Part shown: in pieces, positions 50,141-60,385 of the stretch | Layout: each line of letters starts with the position of its first letter | Numbering within the stretch: the first letter of the stretch is position 1 | Made by a program: the position numbers and the translations under genes | The notes under the pieces: model-generated | What the model saw: the letters and a program-made list of their open reading frames with translations, nothing else | What the model was told of the DNA's origin: nothing | Database searches by the model: none | From: Dickeya lacustris | Lineage (GTDB): Bacteria; Pseudomonadota; Gammaproteobacteria; Enterobacterales; Enterobacteriaceae | Direction: 5' to 3' | NCBI RefSeq assembly: GCF_029635795.1 | Contig: NZ_CP114280.1 | Location: forward strand, 1,364,001 to 1,428,000 | Length of the DNA stretch: 64,000 bases

Positions 50141-50597
50141 TTTAATGCGAGGGGAATGGCGCCTATTTTGGCAGAAGCTGTGCGGGCTGTCAGGCTTTGT
50201 CTCGTGATTAATTACGCGGTTTGTTTGAATGACCGGGCTGCCAGCGCCGTCTGAACGCGTATTTTAACACCCGATTGCCCTGTGACTTGATGCGTGCCGT
50301 TTCCAGCAATCGATAAACAGGCGACAAAAAAGATGTGGCGGACGACGTGCGATTGATGCCATGTCGCGAATTTTTCCGAATAGGCGCAATCGGGTAACTA
50401 TACTTGAAATGGTGGTAACTGCCTGTCATTTAGACGGATGTACTCCTTTAGATGAAATGTCAGTTTCCTTTTAAAGGGGTACAGTTCTCGCCTTTTCGTG
50501 ACGATAAAACATTAAGTGACCTAATGGCCCGTTAACCGCTTGACGATAGTGGCCGTTATTGGAATTTCCCCATTCTGGGGCAAAACAGGGGTGATAC
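50141..50597. other. Intergenic region between folD and the chemoreceptor gene
   Basis: About 460 bases with divergent transcription on either side. A weak minus-strand frame (50208-50429) encodes nothing recognisable and I do not support it. A poor sigma-28-like pair is possible near 50522-50549 (TAAT, 16-base gap, GACGATAG). No tRNA seen. Confidence 0.45.
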
Positions 50598-52562
50598 ATG
50601 CTTGGATTTTCCTCTCTTTCCATCCGTTATAAATTTGCGCTGGCATTGATGCCGCTTTTGTTCGCATTGTTGTGGTTTGCAGCGCTGGGCGCGCTGGAGC
50701 GGCGTCATGTTGAACAGGACATGGCGCAGTTTGCGACGCAACTCATCCTGGCTCAACGCGCGGGTAATGCTGTACATGAGTTGCAGCGCGAACGCGGTAT
50801 GAGTGCCGGTTACATTGGCAGTAAAGGTCAAAAATTCGCCGAACAGCTGCGTGAGCAGCGTGGCGTGACCGATAAAGCGCTGGCGGCGTTCTGGCAGAGC
50901 GCGTCGTCGGTTTCATCGGGCGGCGAGCTCGCGCCGCGTTTGCAGCGTTTACAACCGCGCTTGCAGGGGGTGCCATCACTGCGTACCCAAATAGAGGGGT
51001 TCTCCATTCCGGCAACTCAGGCGGTCGGGCAGTATACGGCCAGCATCAGCGATCTGATTGGCGTGGTGGGTGATATGAGCCATCAGGTGACAGACGGCGG
51101 GCTGATTACACGTGTCGTGGCGTACTACAACCTGTTGAGTTTGAAAGAGCAGGCCGGTGTCATGCGCGCGTTGCTGTCAGAAGTGTTTGCGGTTGACGGC
51201 TTTGCGCCCGGGCAGTACGAACGGTTTAGTCAACTGGTTGGTATGGAAATGGCTTATGCCACGGCGTTTAACCAGTTTGCCGAACCGCTACAGCGCCAGC
51301 AAATGCAGGACATCGCGAATGACCCTTCGGTGCAAACGGCGCTGAAAATGCGTGATACCGCTTTTGCCAAAGCTGCCAGCGGTGGTTTTGGTATTGATGC
51401 CAATGAGTGGTTTAAACAGCAGAGCCTGCGTATCGACAGATTAAAAGGGATTGAAGATAGCGTGTCGGCCGATCTGTTGGGGTGGTCTGCTCGTCTGGAG
51501 CAGCAAGCCCGCATGAGCGGCTATGGCTATATTGGCGGCGCATCGGTCGCGGTGCTGCTGGCCCTGCTGCTGGCGGTATGGGTGGCGCGTAATATCTATC
51601 GCCAGATTACCTCGACATTAAAAACCATTGACGACATGGGCAATGATTTAACCTGTCGGCTGACGGTGCCGGGCAATGATGAGCTCTCGCAGTTAAATCG
51701 GGCTTATAACCGCGCGCTGGAAAATATTGAAGACATTGTCGTCACCATTAAACAGAGCGCCGATTGGGTGGGGCAAGCCAGCCACGACATTACGCAAGGC
51801 AATCAGGATCTGGCGCAGCGCACTGACGAACAAGCGGCATCGCTGGTGGAGACTGCCAGCAGCATGGAGCAGATTACCATCGCCGTGAAGCAAACGGCTG
51901 ATTATGCGAATCAGGCGGCTGAATTGATGACCAGCATGGAGGCGCAGATAAACGTGGCTGATAACGTGACGCTGCAAGCCCGTGACGCGATGGCGTTGAT
52001 TCGCCAATCCAGCGAGCAGATGTCGCAGATAACCGGCGCAATTGATGCGATAGCGTTTCAGACCAACCTGTTAGCGCTCAACGCCTCGGTAGAGGCCGCG
52101 CGAGCGGGCGAGCAGGGGCGCGGTTTTGCCGTTGTCGCCACAGAGGTACGTAATCTGGCGCAGCGCAGCGCCGCTGAATCACAACGCATCAGGGAACTGA
52201 TTGCTGCAAGCGTCGAGCAGGTGCAAACGGGCGTGACGCTGGTGGCGCGCAGTAGCGACACCATGCAGCATATTATGTCGAGCGCCACGCAGGTCAGGCA
52301 CTTTGTTGGCGATATTGCGACCGCTGCGAATGAGCAGGCGTTAGGCGTTTCACAAGTCCATCTGGCGTTGAACCAGTTAGAGCAGGTGACGCAACAAAAT
52401 GCCGCGCTGGTCTCGCAAGCCGCCAGCGCCAGCCAATTGCTTGACCAGCAGGCCGATCAGATGAAACAGACGGTCGATAAGTTTGTGGTCTCCGACACGC
52501 CAGCGCCGACGGCTGGCCGGGCGTCTCAGCCATTGGCGCTAGGGCGTGCGGGCAGGTATTAA
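50598..52562 (+). CDS. Methyl-accepting chemotaxis protein with NIT sensor domain
   Basis: A 654-residue chemoreceptor. TM1 about 12-33, a periplasmic all-helical domain (about 45-305) that begins with the NIT (nitrate/nitrite-sensing) signature [19 protein letters not shown]2 about 308-328, HAMP 329-382 and a signalling hairpin with tip [42 protein letters not shown] (key residues around 483-520; full run not quoted elsewhere). Methylation-helix Gln/Glu pairs flank it. No NWETF-type CheR-binding tail; it ends LGRAGRY. Ligand unknown; nitrate or nitrite is inferred from the domain only. It is convergent with hutG. Confidence 0.9.
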   Translation: MLGFSSLSIRYKFALALMPLLFALLWFAALGALERRHVEQDMAQFATQLILAQRAGNAVHELQRERGMSAGYIGSKGQKFAEQLREQRGVTDKALAAFWQSASSVSSGGELAPRLQRLQPRLQGVPSLRTQIEGFSIPATQAVGQYTASISDLIGVVGDMSHQVTDGGLITRVVAYYNLLSLKEQAGVMRALLSEVFAVDGFAPGQYERFSQLVGMEMAYATAFNQFAEPLQRQQMQDIANDPSVQTALKMRDTAFAKAASGGFGIDANEWFKQQSLRIDRLKGIEDSVSADLLGWSARLEQQARMSGYGYIGGASVAVLLALLLAVWVARNIYRQITSTLKTIDDMGNDLTCRLTVPGNDELSQLNRAYNRALENIEDIVVTIKQSADWVGQASHDITQGNQDLAQRTDEQAASLVETASSMEQITIAVKQTADYANQAAELMTSMEAQINVADNVTLQARDAMALIRQSSEQMSQITGAIDAIAFQTNLLALNASVEAARAGEQGRGFAVVATEVRNLAQRSAAESQRIRELIAASVEQVQTGVTLVARSSDTMQHIMSSATQVRHFVGDIATAANEQALGVSQVHLALNQLEQVTQQNAALVSQAASASQLLDQQADQMKQTVDKFVVSDTPAPTAGRASQPLALGRAGRY

Positions 52563-52595
52563 GATTCATTGCCACGTCACCCGGCACGGCGGGCA

Positions 52596-53399
52596 TCAAC
52601 CGATACGGTAGTGATGCTCCGCCGTTGCCATCAAGGTTTGCACTAATTGCGCCAGCATGGGTTGCAGCGTTTGCGCTTTGTCAGGCTGCCAGCAAAACGG
52701 TGGCTGCTCGTCCATGTAGTTGCACTGTGCCAGCTCCAGCTGTATGGCATGCTGATGCTGTTCCGGCAGGCCGTATGCCCGGGTGATATAACCGCCCCGA
52801 AACCGCCCGTTTAGTACCCAACTCCAGCGCGACTGCGACTGACACACCGCCACCAATGCCGCTTCAAGCCAGGGCGGGCAACTCAGGCCGCTATTGCTGC
52901 CGAGGTTTAAATCCGGCAACCGGCCATCAAATAAACGCGGAATGCGTGACGCTATCGAGTGGGCATCAAACAGCAAGGCATAGCCATATTGCTGTTTGAT
53001 GCGTGCCAGCTCGTGCTGAAGCTTGTGATGGTAGGGCTGCCAAATCTGCTGCAAATAGCGCTGACGTAACGCCGCAGACGGTGTTTTACCCGGTAAAAAT
53101 GCGGCGGTGCCATCAAACAACACATCAGGAAACAGCCCCGTCGTGGCCGAGCTGTAAAGAGGCTGGTCATCGGCGGGCCGGTTAAGATCAATCACCAGAC
53201 GTGAGTAATGGCCGATAAGTATGCTGGCACCCAGCGTTTTGGCAAATGCATACAGCGTGGGAATGTGCCAGTCGGTATCCGGTAAAGCCTGTGCCGCCGG
53301 GCTGAGAGCCTCGGCGACCTCGGGGGTAAGCCCGGTGCCCGCGTGGGGAATACTCAGCAATAGCGGGCTATCGCCAGCAAGAAAAGTGTATGGCGTCAT
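52596..53399 (-). CDS. hutG: N-formylglutamate deformylase (amidohydrolase) HutG
   Basis: Last step of the five-step histidine route: hydrolyses N-formyl-L-glutamate to glutamate and formate. I start it at ATG 53399 ([21 protein letters not shown]), overlapping hutI by four bases; 267 residues, the usual size. FGase-family features: [40 protein letters not shown] and a late [10 protein letters not shown]. The arginase-type HutG (formiminoglutamase) looks different, so this and HutF agree with the Pseudomonas-type pathway. Confidence 0.95.
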   Translation of the reverse strand: MTPYTFLAGDSPLLLSIPHAGTGLTPEVAEALSPAAQALPDTDWHIPTLYAFAKTLGASILIGHYSRLVIDLNRPADDQPLYSSATTGLFPDVLFDGTAAFLPGKTPSAALRQRYLQQIWQPYHHKLQHELARIKQQYGYALLFDAHSIASRIPRLFDGRLPDLNLGSNSGLSCPPWLEAALVAVCQSQSRWSWVLNGRFRGGYITRAYGLPEQHQHAIQLELAQCNYMDEQPPFCWQPDKAQTLQPMLAQLVQTLMATAEHHYRIG

Positions 53400-54610
53400 G
53401 TGCGTATTTCTCCGCGAAAAATCGTGGTGCAGGGAAGCTGGCCGCCCAGCCAATAAACCAGTTCCGCCGGGTGAGCCAGCGGCCAGTGAACAAAGTCAGC
53501 CACGTTGCCGCAGGCCAGTGAGCCGTGTGTATCACTGAGCCCCAGAGCCCGGGCTGCGTGTACGGTAACGCCTGCCAGCGCCTCTTCCGGCGTCAGGCCG
53601 AACAGGGTACAGGCCAGATTCAGCATGAGACGGAGCGACAGCGCCGGTGAGGTTCCCGGATTACAATCGCTGGCAACCGCCATCGGTACACCATAGCGGC
53701 GCAACAGCGCTACCGGCGGGCGCTGTGTTTCGCGCAGCAGATAATAGGCTCCCGGCAGTAATACCGCGACCGTACCGGCGTTTGCCATCGCCGCCACATC
53801 CTGCTCGGTGGCGTACTCCAGATGATCGGCTGAGAGTGCGCCAAACCGTGCGGCGAGCAAACTGCCATGCAGTGACGAGAGTTGCTCGGCATGCAGTTTG
53901 ACCGGTAAGCCGAGTGCGCGCGCGGCCACAAAGACCTGTTCGACCTGCGCTGGCGTAAAAGCCAAATGCTCGCAAAACGCATCCACGGCATCGGCCCATT
54001 GGCCGTGAGCCACCTGCGGCAGCAGCGTTTGGCATACGGCGTTTATCCACGCCTGCGGATGCTGAGAATATTCCGGTGGGATAGCATGGGCGGCAAGACA
54101 GGTCGCCACCACCTGTACCGGCAGGCGCATCCCCAGTTCACGGATAACTTTCAGCATTTTCAGCTCGTTATCGATATCTAACCCATAGCCGGATTTTATT
54201 TCAACGGTGGTGACGCCTTCGGCCAGCAGTGGGCGAAGACGTGCGTGCGCCTCATCAAAAAGGCGTGCTGATGAGGCCTGACGCGTCGCGTTGACGGTGG
54301 CAAGAATGCCGCCGCCGGCAGCGGCAATCTCGGCATAGCTGGCGCCATTAAGCCGTTGCTCGAACTCTGCGCTGCGGCTGCCGCCGAACACCAGATGCGT
54401 GTGGCAATCAATCAAGCCAGGGGTAATGATGCCGCCGCCGAAATCGGTGGTGTGGGCGGCGCTAAAATCAGGCAATTGCTGGCGCGGCCCCAGCCAGATA
54501 ATTTTCCCGGCCCTGACGGCGATTGCGCCATCGTCTATCGTGTTATAACGCCCGTCGCGCAGCGTGACCAACGCCGCCCCCAGCCACACACTGTCGCACT
54601 CTGTTGCCAT
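53396..54610 (-). CDS. hutI: Imidazolonepropionase HutI
   Basis: Opens the imidazolone ring to give N-formimino-L-glutamate. The 404-residue amidohydrolase has metal and substrate motifs [17 protein letters not shown] (His-x-His), [33 protein letters not shown] and [12 protein letters not shown]. First gene of a two-gene unit with hutG, with a perfect HutC-type palindrome 26 bases upstream of its start codon. Confidence 0.96.
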   Translation of the reverse strand: MATECDSVWLGAALVTLRDGRYNTIDDGAIAVRAGKIIWLGPRQQLPDFSAAHTTDFGGGIITPGLIDCHTHLVFGGSRSAEFEQRLNGASYAEIAAAGGGILATVNATRQASSARLFDEAHARLRPLLAEGVTTVEIKSGYGLDIDNELKMLKVIRELGMRLPVQVVATCLAAHAIPPEYSQHPQAWINAVCQTLLPQVAHGQWADAVDAFCEHLAFTPAQVEQVFVAARALGLPVKLHAEQLSSLHGSLLAARFGALSADHLEYATEQDVAAMANAGTVAVLLPGAYYLLRETQRPPVALLRRYGVPMAVASDCNPGTSPALSLRLMLNLACTLFGLTPEEALAGVTVHAARALGLSDTHGSLACGNVADFVHWPLAHPAELVYWLGGQLPCTTIFRGEIRT

Positions 54611-54635
54611 CGGCTCTTGCCTCCGCTGCCCTCGT

Positions 54636-54649
54636 CTTGTATAGACAAG
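54636..54649. promoter_or_regulatory. HutC operator candidate O1 (before hutI)
   Basis: CTTGTATAGACAAG, a near-palindrome with CTTGT / ACAAG arms, recurs exactly at 58474. Located in the hutI-hutF divergent promoter region. HutC sites in Pseudomonas are of this CTTGTATG-ACAAG kind. Confidence 0.82.
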
Positions 54650-54701
54650 TTATACGCCTGCGCCGATTTTCAGCAAGCGCTGGCGACATTGTCATTACTT
54701 A

Positions 54702-54722
54702 TTCTGTGTTCTGTGTTCTGTG
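54702..54722. repeat. 7-bp tandem repeat, three copies
   Basis: TTCTGTG occurs three times in a row in the hutI-hutF intergenic region. Confidence 0.8.
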
Positions 54723-54819
54723 TGGCGGCGGCGCGCGGTTTCAGTTCAATGGCGACAACGGTGCGGCGATAAGAGATAACAAAACCTTATGCCGACTGGC
54801 ACCCACTTTGGCGTATAGC

Positions 54820-54833
54820 TATGCCTATACAAG
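54820..54833. promoter_or_regulatory. HutC operator candidate O2 (before hutF)
   Basis: TATGCCTATACAAG; its complement CTTGTATAGGCATA matches O1 at 11 of 14 positions, with one intact half-site. It ends 30 bases before the hutF start codon. Confidence 0.6.
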
Positions 54834-54863
54834 AGGCTTCTTCACGTTTAACAGGACTTTGTC

Positions 54864-56228
54864 ATGGCCGATTATTTTGCCGCCCGCGCACTCTTGCCGC
54901 AGGGCATCGCGCGTGATGTGCGCTTGAGCGTTGATGAACAAGGGTATTTACAGTCGGTGACAGCCGGAGCGTCGGCGCAAGGGGCCCAGCGTTTGCCTGG
55001 CATTGTGCTGCCGGGAATGGCCAATTTGCACTCTCATGCTTTTCAGCGCGCGATGGCTGGCTTGACGGAAGTGGCCGGACACACGCCGGACAGTTTCTGG
55101 AGCTGGCGTGAGCGGATGTATCGGCTGGTGGCGAGCCTGACGCCAGAGCAGGTGGGGGTTATCGCCACCCGGTTGTACATCGACATGCTCAAAGGCGGAT
55201 ACACCCAGGTGGCGGAATTCCACTACCTGCACCATGACCCGCAGGGTAAACCGTATCGCCAGCATGACATGTTGCGCCATATGCTGGCGGCCGCGCAGCG
55301 GGTGGGGATGGGGCAAACACTGCTGCCGGTGCTCTACCATTACAGCGGCTTTGGCGCTCGTCCGGCCACGCCTGGTCAGGCGCGCTTTATTCAGGATGTC
55401 GATAGCTATCTGCAACAGCAGCAGACACTGGCGGCACTGGTGCAACCCTATCCGTTGCTCAACCACGGCGTGTGTTTTCATTCACTGCGTGCCGTGAGCC
55501 AAAACCAGATGGAGGATGTGCTGGAAGCGACAGACAGCAGCCTGCCGGTGCATATCCATATCGCCGAGCAGCAGCAGGAGGTGGAAGAGTGTCTGCGCTT
55601 TTGCGGTGAACGTCCGGTGCAATGGCTCTTTAACCGTTTTGCAATCGATGCGCGCTGGTGTCTGGTGCATGCCACCCATCTGGATGATGACGAATTGCGC
55701 CGACTGGCGGGTAGCCTGGCGGTCGCGGGGCTATGCCCGACCACGGAGGCGAATCTTGGCGATGGTATTTTCCCGCAGGATCGTTATGTGGCGCTGGGCG
55801 GCCGCTGGGGGATAGGCTCTGATAGCCATGTCTCGCTCAGTGTGCAAGAGGAGTTACGCTGGCTGGAATATGGACAGCGGCTGCGCGATCGCGCGCGCAA
55901 TCGTATTGCGCTGGTGCAGCAACCGGTGGTGGGGCAGGTGCTTTACCAGCAGGCGCTGGCCGGTGGCGCGCAGGCCTGTCGGGTGCCGGTCGGCCAACTG
56001 AGTGAAGGCTGGCGCGCCGACTGGCTGGTCTTGCGTGAAGACGCGATGCTGTCGGGGATAGCCGATGAACAACTGCTAAATCGCTGGCTGTTTGCTGGCG
56101 ACCGGCAACAGATTCGGGATGTCTGGGTGGCAGGCAAACCGGTAATTGAGGAGGGCCGCCATGCGCTTGATGAGGAGTATGACGCCCGTTTTATTACGCT
56201 GATGCAGTCGCTACAAGAGGTGTGGTGA
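54864..56228 (+). CDS. hutF: Formimidoylglutamate deiminase HutF
   Basis: Amidohydrolase that converts N-formimino-L-glutamate to N-formyl-L-glutamate and ammonia, feeding HutG. The 454 residues carry MANLHSHAFQRAMAGL (His-x-His), HIHIAEQQQEVEEC, VHATHLDDDELRR and GSDSHVSLSVQEELR. It stands alone on the plus strand, divergent from hutIG, with a HutC-type half-site upstream. The stop codon (56226-56228) lies inside a 12-bp tandem repeat. Confidence 0.95.
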   Translation: MADYFAARALLPQGIARDVRLSVDEQGYLQSVTAGASAQGAQRLPGIVLPGMANLHSHAFQRAMAGLTEVAGHTPDSFWSWRERMYRLVASLTPEQVGVIATRLYIDMLKGGYTQVAEFHYLHHDPQGKPYRQHDMLRHMLAAAQRVGMGQTLLPVLYHYSGFGARPATPGQARFIQDVDSYLQQQQTLAALVQPYPLLNHGVCFHSLRAVSQNQMEDVLEATDSSLPVHIHIAEQQQEVEECLRFCGERPVQWLFNRFAIDARWCLVHATHLDDDELRRLAGSLAVAGLCPTTEANLGDGIFPQDRYVALGGRWGIGSDSHVSLSVQEELRWLEYGQRLRDRARNRIALVQQPVVGQVLYQQALAGGAQACRVPVGQLSEGWRADWLVLREDAMLSGIADEQLLNRWLFAGDRQQIRDVWVAGKPVIEEGRHALDEEYDARFITLMQSLQEVW

Positions 56229-56259
56229 CAGGTGAGGTGACAGATGAGGTGACAGATGA
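56224..56259. repeat. 12-bp tandem repeat across the hutF stop codon
   Basis: GGTGACAGRTGA three times (56224-56235, 56236-56247, 56248-56259). The first unit contains the hutF TGA stop. Confidence 0.85.
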
Positions 56260-56405
56260 GGTGCGTCCTCACCGTCGCCGAACGTGCCACAGGGAAAATA
56301 ACCGGGTAGGTCGGCAAGCTATCGGGTTTCCCGGTTTCCCTGTGTCCGGTTTACCATGCCCGGCCCGTTTTATCGTTGCGGTGAACGTGAGGATACGCCT
56401 GCGTT

Positions 56406-56432
56406 TTTTGTGGCTTTTGTGGCTTTTGTGGC
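56406..56432. repeat. 9-bp tandem repeat, three copies
   Basis: TTTTGTGGC three times exactly, just past the stop codon of minus-strand hutC. The rest of the gap 56229-56435 shows no gene. Confidence 0.85.
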
Positions 56433-56435
56433 CAG

Positions 56436-57215
56436 TTAGCCGCTAAACCGGCCAAACAATTGGTAACGAGAGCCCGGATAAAACAGCCGTGCGGCAGTGA
56501 CCACCCTGGAGCCGTGCCAGGTACGGCGGTGAATAACCAGGCAGGGTTCCTGCTCGCCAAGCGCCAGTAATTCACGCTGTTCGGCATTGGCGCTCACCGC
56601 CTCGACCCGATGTTCGCCTGCGGTCAGCGGGGCGACGCGGCTGAGATAACTGTGTGGCGTGTCGTTGGCGAAATCGTGTTGCAGGTAGTCTGGCGCCAGT
56701 GAGGGATTGACGTAGCGCTGTTCGAGTTGTACCGGCACATCGTTTTCGTAATGCACGATATGTGAGAGAAACACGGGCATGCCGGGCGCGATATCTAACA
56801 GCATGGCCTGCTCGCTGTCGGCGTGGTGCGTTGCCAGCAACAGCACCCGGCAGCGATGGTGGTGGCCGCGCGCGGCAATTTCATCAGCAATATTATGTAC
56901 TTCCAGTAAAGCGGTGTGCGCTTTTTGTTCCGCGACAAAGGTGCCGACCCCTTGCATCCGCATCAGAAACCCTTCGCTGGTCAGCTCACGCAGCGCCCGA
57001 TTGATGGTCATACGGCTGACGCCAAGTTCATTGACCAGCTCACTTTCTGAGGGCACGCGCTGGTGTGATTGCCAGACTCCGCTGCGAATTTGGCTGATAA
57101 TCGCCTGCTTGACGCGCAGGTAAATCGGTGCCGGGGTGTCACTCATCGCGGCAGCGAGTTGGGCGGCGGTTTGCTGCTCTATCACATCACTATCCTCGAA
57201 CATGTTTTGCATCAA
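56436..57215 (-). CDS. hutC: Histidine-utilisation repressor HutC (GntR/HutC family)
   Basis: GntR-family repressor whose inducer in other bacteria is urocanate. The 259 residues have an N-terminal winged helix (about 30-98: IYLRVKQAIISQIRSG, VPSESELVNELGVSRMTINRALREL) and a UTRA ligand domain (about 115-250: FLSHIVHYENDVPVQLEQRYVNP, LVIHRRTW). Start choices are ATG 57215, 57203 or 57143; none has a clear ribosome site. It is on the minus strand between hutF and the YkgJ-type gene and has a degenerate HutC-type site upstream, suggesting self-control. Confidence 0.94.
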   Translation of the reverse strand: MMQNMFEDSDVIEQQTAAQLAAAMSDTPAPIYLRVKQAIISQIRSGVWQSHQRVPSESELVNELGVSRMTINRALRELTSEGFLMRMQGVGTFVAEQKAHTALLEVHNIADEIAARGHHHRCRVLLLATHHADSEQAMLLDIAPGMPVFLSHIVHYENDVPVQLEQRYVNPSLAPDYLQHDFANDTPHSYLSRVAPLTAGEHRVEAVSANAEQRELLALGEQEPCLVIHRRTWHGSRVVTAARLFYPGSRYQLFGRFSG

Positions 57216-57244
57216 TCAACGCAGTGTAACGAACAACGCCCGGC

Positions 57245-57258
57245 CCTGTATAGAAAAC
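57245..57258. promoter_or_regulatory. HutC operator candidate O3 (before hutC)
   Basis: CCTGTATAGAAAAC matches O1 (CTTGTATAGACAAG) at 11 of 14 positions and lies 30 bases before the hutC start, a site for autoregulation. Confidence 0.5.
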
Positions 57259-57484
57259 CGCACCCTGGAAAACCGCACATATGGTGTGGCTTGATGCCAG
57301 GAGCCATCGGTATGATGCATTCGGCGAAGTGCTTACAGAATCCTGATTTTATATTTACGAAACCCTGATGTTCAGTGGCGACATTGAGTATATTGGGCGA
57401 ACCGTTTTTGTGCCCGCGCTGAGGGTATCAGGCCGCGCTGTCAGTGAGGTGAATTGACGGCGCTTAGACAAGAGTGATGCATCA

Positions 57485-58249
57485 ATGGATACTGTTTTTT
57501 CTTGTGTGGGGTGCGGCAAGTGCTGTACGGGCCATCATGTCCCCCTGACGCTGGCGGAGGCCACCCGATGGGGGCAGGATGGCGGGCAAATCATCGTGCT
57601 GGTTGAGGGGTTTTTACAAAATGGATTGGGTATTGCGCCAGAACAGCGCCAGCACGCGCAGGCACGCTCTTGCGACGTGATGAGTGGCGAGACTCGCGCC
57701 CACATCGCCATTACCTTCGCGGCTTATAACCCAGGCCCGTGTCGTTATCTGGATGACGAATTGCGCTGCCGGGATTATGAGCACCGCCCGCTGGTTTGTC
57801 GTATTTATCCAATGGAGATCAATCCGCACATTCCGTTTCGGCAAATCAGCAAAGATTGCCCGCCGGAGTCTTGGCTGCAAGGGGCGGCGTTAATCGTTTC
57901 CGATAAGCTGGTTGATAAAGAGATGCAGGCGCTGATTGAACGCTCCCGACAGGCTGACCGGGATGATATTAATATTAAGGCGTCCATCTGCCACTGGCTT
58001 GGCATCAACACCAGCGCGTTAAAAGGCGACGGTTTTACTGCCTATCTGCCGGATATGTCTGCGTTTATGTCTGCGTTAACGCTGGCCGGGCAGTTTACCC
58101 CGCAAGAGCACGCCGACGCCGCCGTTAGCCGTGCCTGGCAATTCCATGTCTCTAATGATGAGGTGCTGGCATTGATGGCTCAGGCTGGCGCTCAGGCGTT
58201 GACCGGGCCTGCGCAACTGTATGGGTTTATCGCCCTGAGTGCCGCTTGA
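57485..58249 (+). CDS. YkgJ-type cysteine-cluster protein
   Basis: A 254-residue protein whose N-terminus FSCVGCGKCCTGHHVPLT (C7, C10, C13, C14) and GPCRYLDDELRCRDYEHRPLVCRIYP fit the YkgJ/CxxCxxCC family, thought to bind iron-sulfur or zinc. The remaining C-terminal 100 residues are not recognisable. Function unknown. It is divergent from hutC and shares the plus strand with hutHU, inside the hut cluster, so a role in histidine use or one-carbon metabolism is possible but unproven. Confidence 0.82.
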   Translation: MDTVFSCVGCGKCCTGHHVPLTLAEATRWGQDGGQIIVLVEGFLQNGLGIAPEQRQHAQARSCDVMSGETRAHIAITFAAYNPGPCRYLDDELRCRDYEHRPLVCRIYPMEINPHIPFRQISKDCPPESWLQGAALIVSDKLVDKEMQALIERSRQADRDDINIKASICHWLGINTSALKGDGFTAYLPDMSAFMSALTLAGQFTPQEHADAAVSRAWQFHVSNDEVLALMAQAGAQALTGPAQLYGFIALSAA

Positions 58250-58473
58250 CGGGCAAAATACCCTGCAACGTCCCCCTGCAACACCCCGCCTTCCCGCCCG
58301 GCGGCGATGCTAAAAATGCTAAAACAGGCGTGATGAACGCCGGGCAGCGCGCACCAAATGGGTGCCGCTGTCGCCCTTTAATGCGCTATCTTCGCGCTTG
58401 CTGGTCAATCCCTCACCGACTGTCCCCCTGTTGGCCGGCATCGCGCTGGAGCCCGCTGCTGGCATGCCTCTTG

Positions 58474-58487
58474 CTTGTATAGACAAG
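58474..58487. promoter_or_regulatory. HutC operator candidate O4 (far upstream of hutH)
   Basis: CTTGTATAGACAAG, identical to O1. It lies 329 bases before hutH, which is unusually far for a simple repressor site. Confidence 0.8.
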
Positions 58488-58792
58488 TTAGGTGCCGACG
58501 GCGGGCGGTGAGTAGTGATTAATGAGTAGTGAGTAGCTTTCGCCCCGCATCGCTGTGGCGCGCGCGGCGCTGTCGTATCCGCCGGATGAAGACCGGGCGG
58601 TATCGCGGTGGATTTTCCCGCGCCAAGCGACTATACCCTTAAACATCACGCCAGCGTTTGGGTGGCATCACGCCGCGCGGCAGCGCACATGGCTGACGCT
58701 GAACCGCACGTTATCTGGCGTGACAGCACCCGGACTGCGGCATGGACGATACAGGATGCGGCATCCATCGCTGTGGCGCACTTTTTGTTTTA

Positions 58793-58806
58793 CTTGTCTA
58801 TACAGG
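58793..58806. promoter_or_regulatory. HutC operator candidate O5 (adjacent to hutH)
   Basis: CTTGTCTATACAGG, which is the inverted-repeat form CTTGTCTATACAAG with one mismatch. It ends 9 bases before the hutH ATG and overlaps the ribosome-binding region AGGATGAG, so a repressor here would sit over the 5-prime leader. Confidence 0.75.
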
Positions 58807-58815
58807 ATGAGATAT

Positions 58816-60372
58816 ATGGCACAAACCCAATGCATTTGCCTGACGCCGGGGGCCGTCAGTCTGGCGACGTTACGTGTGATGTATCACGGCGGCGTCATGC
58901 TAACGCTGGATGAGCCATCGCGTGCAGCGGTACGGGCGGCGCAACAGACGGTACAACATATTCTCGGTCAAGACCGGGTGGTCTATGGCATCAACACCGG
59001 CTTTGGCAAGTTGGCTCAAACGCGTATCGCACCGCAGCGATTGGCTGAATTGCAGCGTAATCTGGTGCTTTCACACAGCGTAGGCATTGGCAAGCTGTTG
59101 CCCGATGACGTGGTGCGTTTAGTGATGGCGACCAAAATCATCAGCCTGGCTCGCGGCCATTCCGGTGTCCGTCTGTTGGTGATTGAGACGCTGCTGGCGT
59201 TGTTCAACGCAGGCGTCATGCCCTGTATTCCCGAGAAGGGCTCGGTGGGCGCGAGCGGTGATTTAGCGCCGCTGGCGCACCTGTCGTTGCTGCTGCTGGG
59301 CGAAGGACAGGCGCGGGTGAATGGCGAATACGTCTCGGCGCGTGAGGCGCTGGATTACGCCGGGGTCGCGCCATTGGTGCTGGAGCCCAAAGAGGGGCTG
59401 GCGCTGTTAAATGGCACGCAGGTTTCTACCGCGCTGGCGCTGCGCGGGCTTTTTGAGGCGGAACATGTGTTTGCGGCGGCACTGGTGGCCGGGGCCTTGT
59501 CGCTGGAGGCGATTAAAGGGTCGGTAAAACCGTTTGATGACCGCATTCATCAGGCGCGCGGTCAGCGCGGCCAGATTGCGGTTGCGGCGGCGGTCAGCAA
59601 CTTACTGGCCGGGAGTGGCATTTTGCAGTCACACGCCCACTGTGGCCGGGTGCAAGACCCGTACTCGATTCGCTGTATACCCCAGGTGATGGGCGCCTGC
59701 CTGGATAATTTGCGTCATGCCGCTGAGATACTGGCTATCGAGGCCAATGCCGCATCGGATAATCCGCTGGTGTTCCCGCTGGAGGACGAGGTGATTTCCG
59801 GTGGGAATTTTCATGCCGAACCGGTGGCGTTCGCCGCCGACATCATCGCGCTGGCGGTGGCGGAAATCGGGGCGATTTCCGAGCGCCGTATGGCATTGCT
59901 GCTGGATAGTTCCCTTTCCGGGCTGCCGCCGTTTTTGGTTAATGACGGCGGCGTGAACTCCGGCTTTATGATTGCGCAGGTGACGGCTGCTGCGCTGGCC
60001 TCGGAGAATAAATCGCTGGCTCACCCCGGCAGCGTTGACAGCCTGCCGACGTCGGCTAATCAGGAGGATCACGTCTCAATGGCGACTTACGCCGCGCGCC
60101 GTCTTGGGGAGATGTGTTTTAACACGGCGACCGTGGTGGGTATTGAGGCGATGGCGGCCGCGCAAGGCATCGATTTTCACCGTCCGTTGCACAGTTCGCT
60201 ATTGCTGGAGGAGGAACTGACGCGCATTCGTGAACGGGTCGCGTTTTTGGATAGCGACCGCTTGCTGGCAAGCGATATTGAGCGCATGCGCCAATGGGCG
60301 GCGGGTGAATGCTGGCCGCCTGTTCTCTGCGCATTGTTACCCAGCCATGCCGCTGAACCGGCTGCTGTTTGA
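58816..60372 (+). CDS. hutH: Histidine ammonia-lyase HutH
   Basis: First step of histidine breakdown: L-histidine to trans-urocanate and ammonia, through the self-formed MIO cofactor. I start at ATG 58816 ([19 protein letters not shown]) after AGGATGAG; the frame is open 87 codons further upstream, but that part is unlike HutH and lies across the operator. The 518 residues include [10 protein letters not shown], the MIO triad A146-S147-G148 in [31 protein letters not shown] and FHAEPVAFA. It is first of hutHU. Confidence 0.96.
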   Translation: MAQTQCICLTPGAVSLATLRVMYHGGVMLTLDEPSRAAVRAAQQTVQHILGQDRVVYGINTGFGKLAQTRIAPQRLAELQRNLVLSHSVGIGKLLPDDVVRLVMATKIISLARGHSGVRLLVIETLLALFNAGVMPCIPEKGSVGASGDLAPLAHLSLLLLGEGQARVNGEYVSAREALDYAGVAPLVLEPKEGLALLNGTQVSTALALRGLFEAEHVFAAALVAGALSLEAIKGSVKPFDDRIHQARGQRGQIAVAAAVSNLLAGSGILQSHAHCGRVQDPYSIRCIPQVMGACLDNLRHAAEILAIEANAASDNPLVFPLEDEVISGGNFHAEPVAFAADIIALAVAEIGAISERRMALLLDSSLSGLPPFLVNDGGVNSGFMIAQVTAAALASENKSLAHPGSVDSLPTSANQEDHVSMATYAARRLGEMCFNTATVVGIEAMAAAQGIDFHRPLHSSLLLEEELTRIRERVAFLDSDRLLASDIERMRQWAAGECWPPVLCALLPSHAAEPAAV

Positions 60373-60385
60373 TAAGGAATCTGCC

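Larger units (their letters stand above)
58250..58815. other. 566-base region upstream of hutH with two HutC sites and a direct repeat
   Basis: No recognisable gene. Two open stretches exist: 58362-58506 (+; ends ACIDKLGADGGR) and 58608 onwards (+; [17 protein letters not shown]), neither matched to a family. A 14-base direct repeat CATCGCTGTGGCGC (58548-58561 and 58766-58779) lies near the HutC sites. The segment may be the remains of a gene or a duplicated promoter. Confidence 0.5.

Noticed and set aside
50208..50429. Minus-strand 73-codon frame upstream of the chemoreceptor
   Set aside because: Basic, low-complexity content, no ribosome site, unrecognised.
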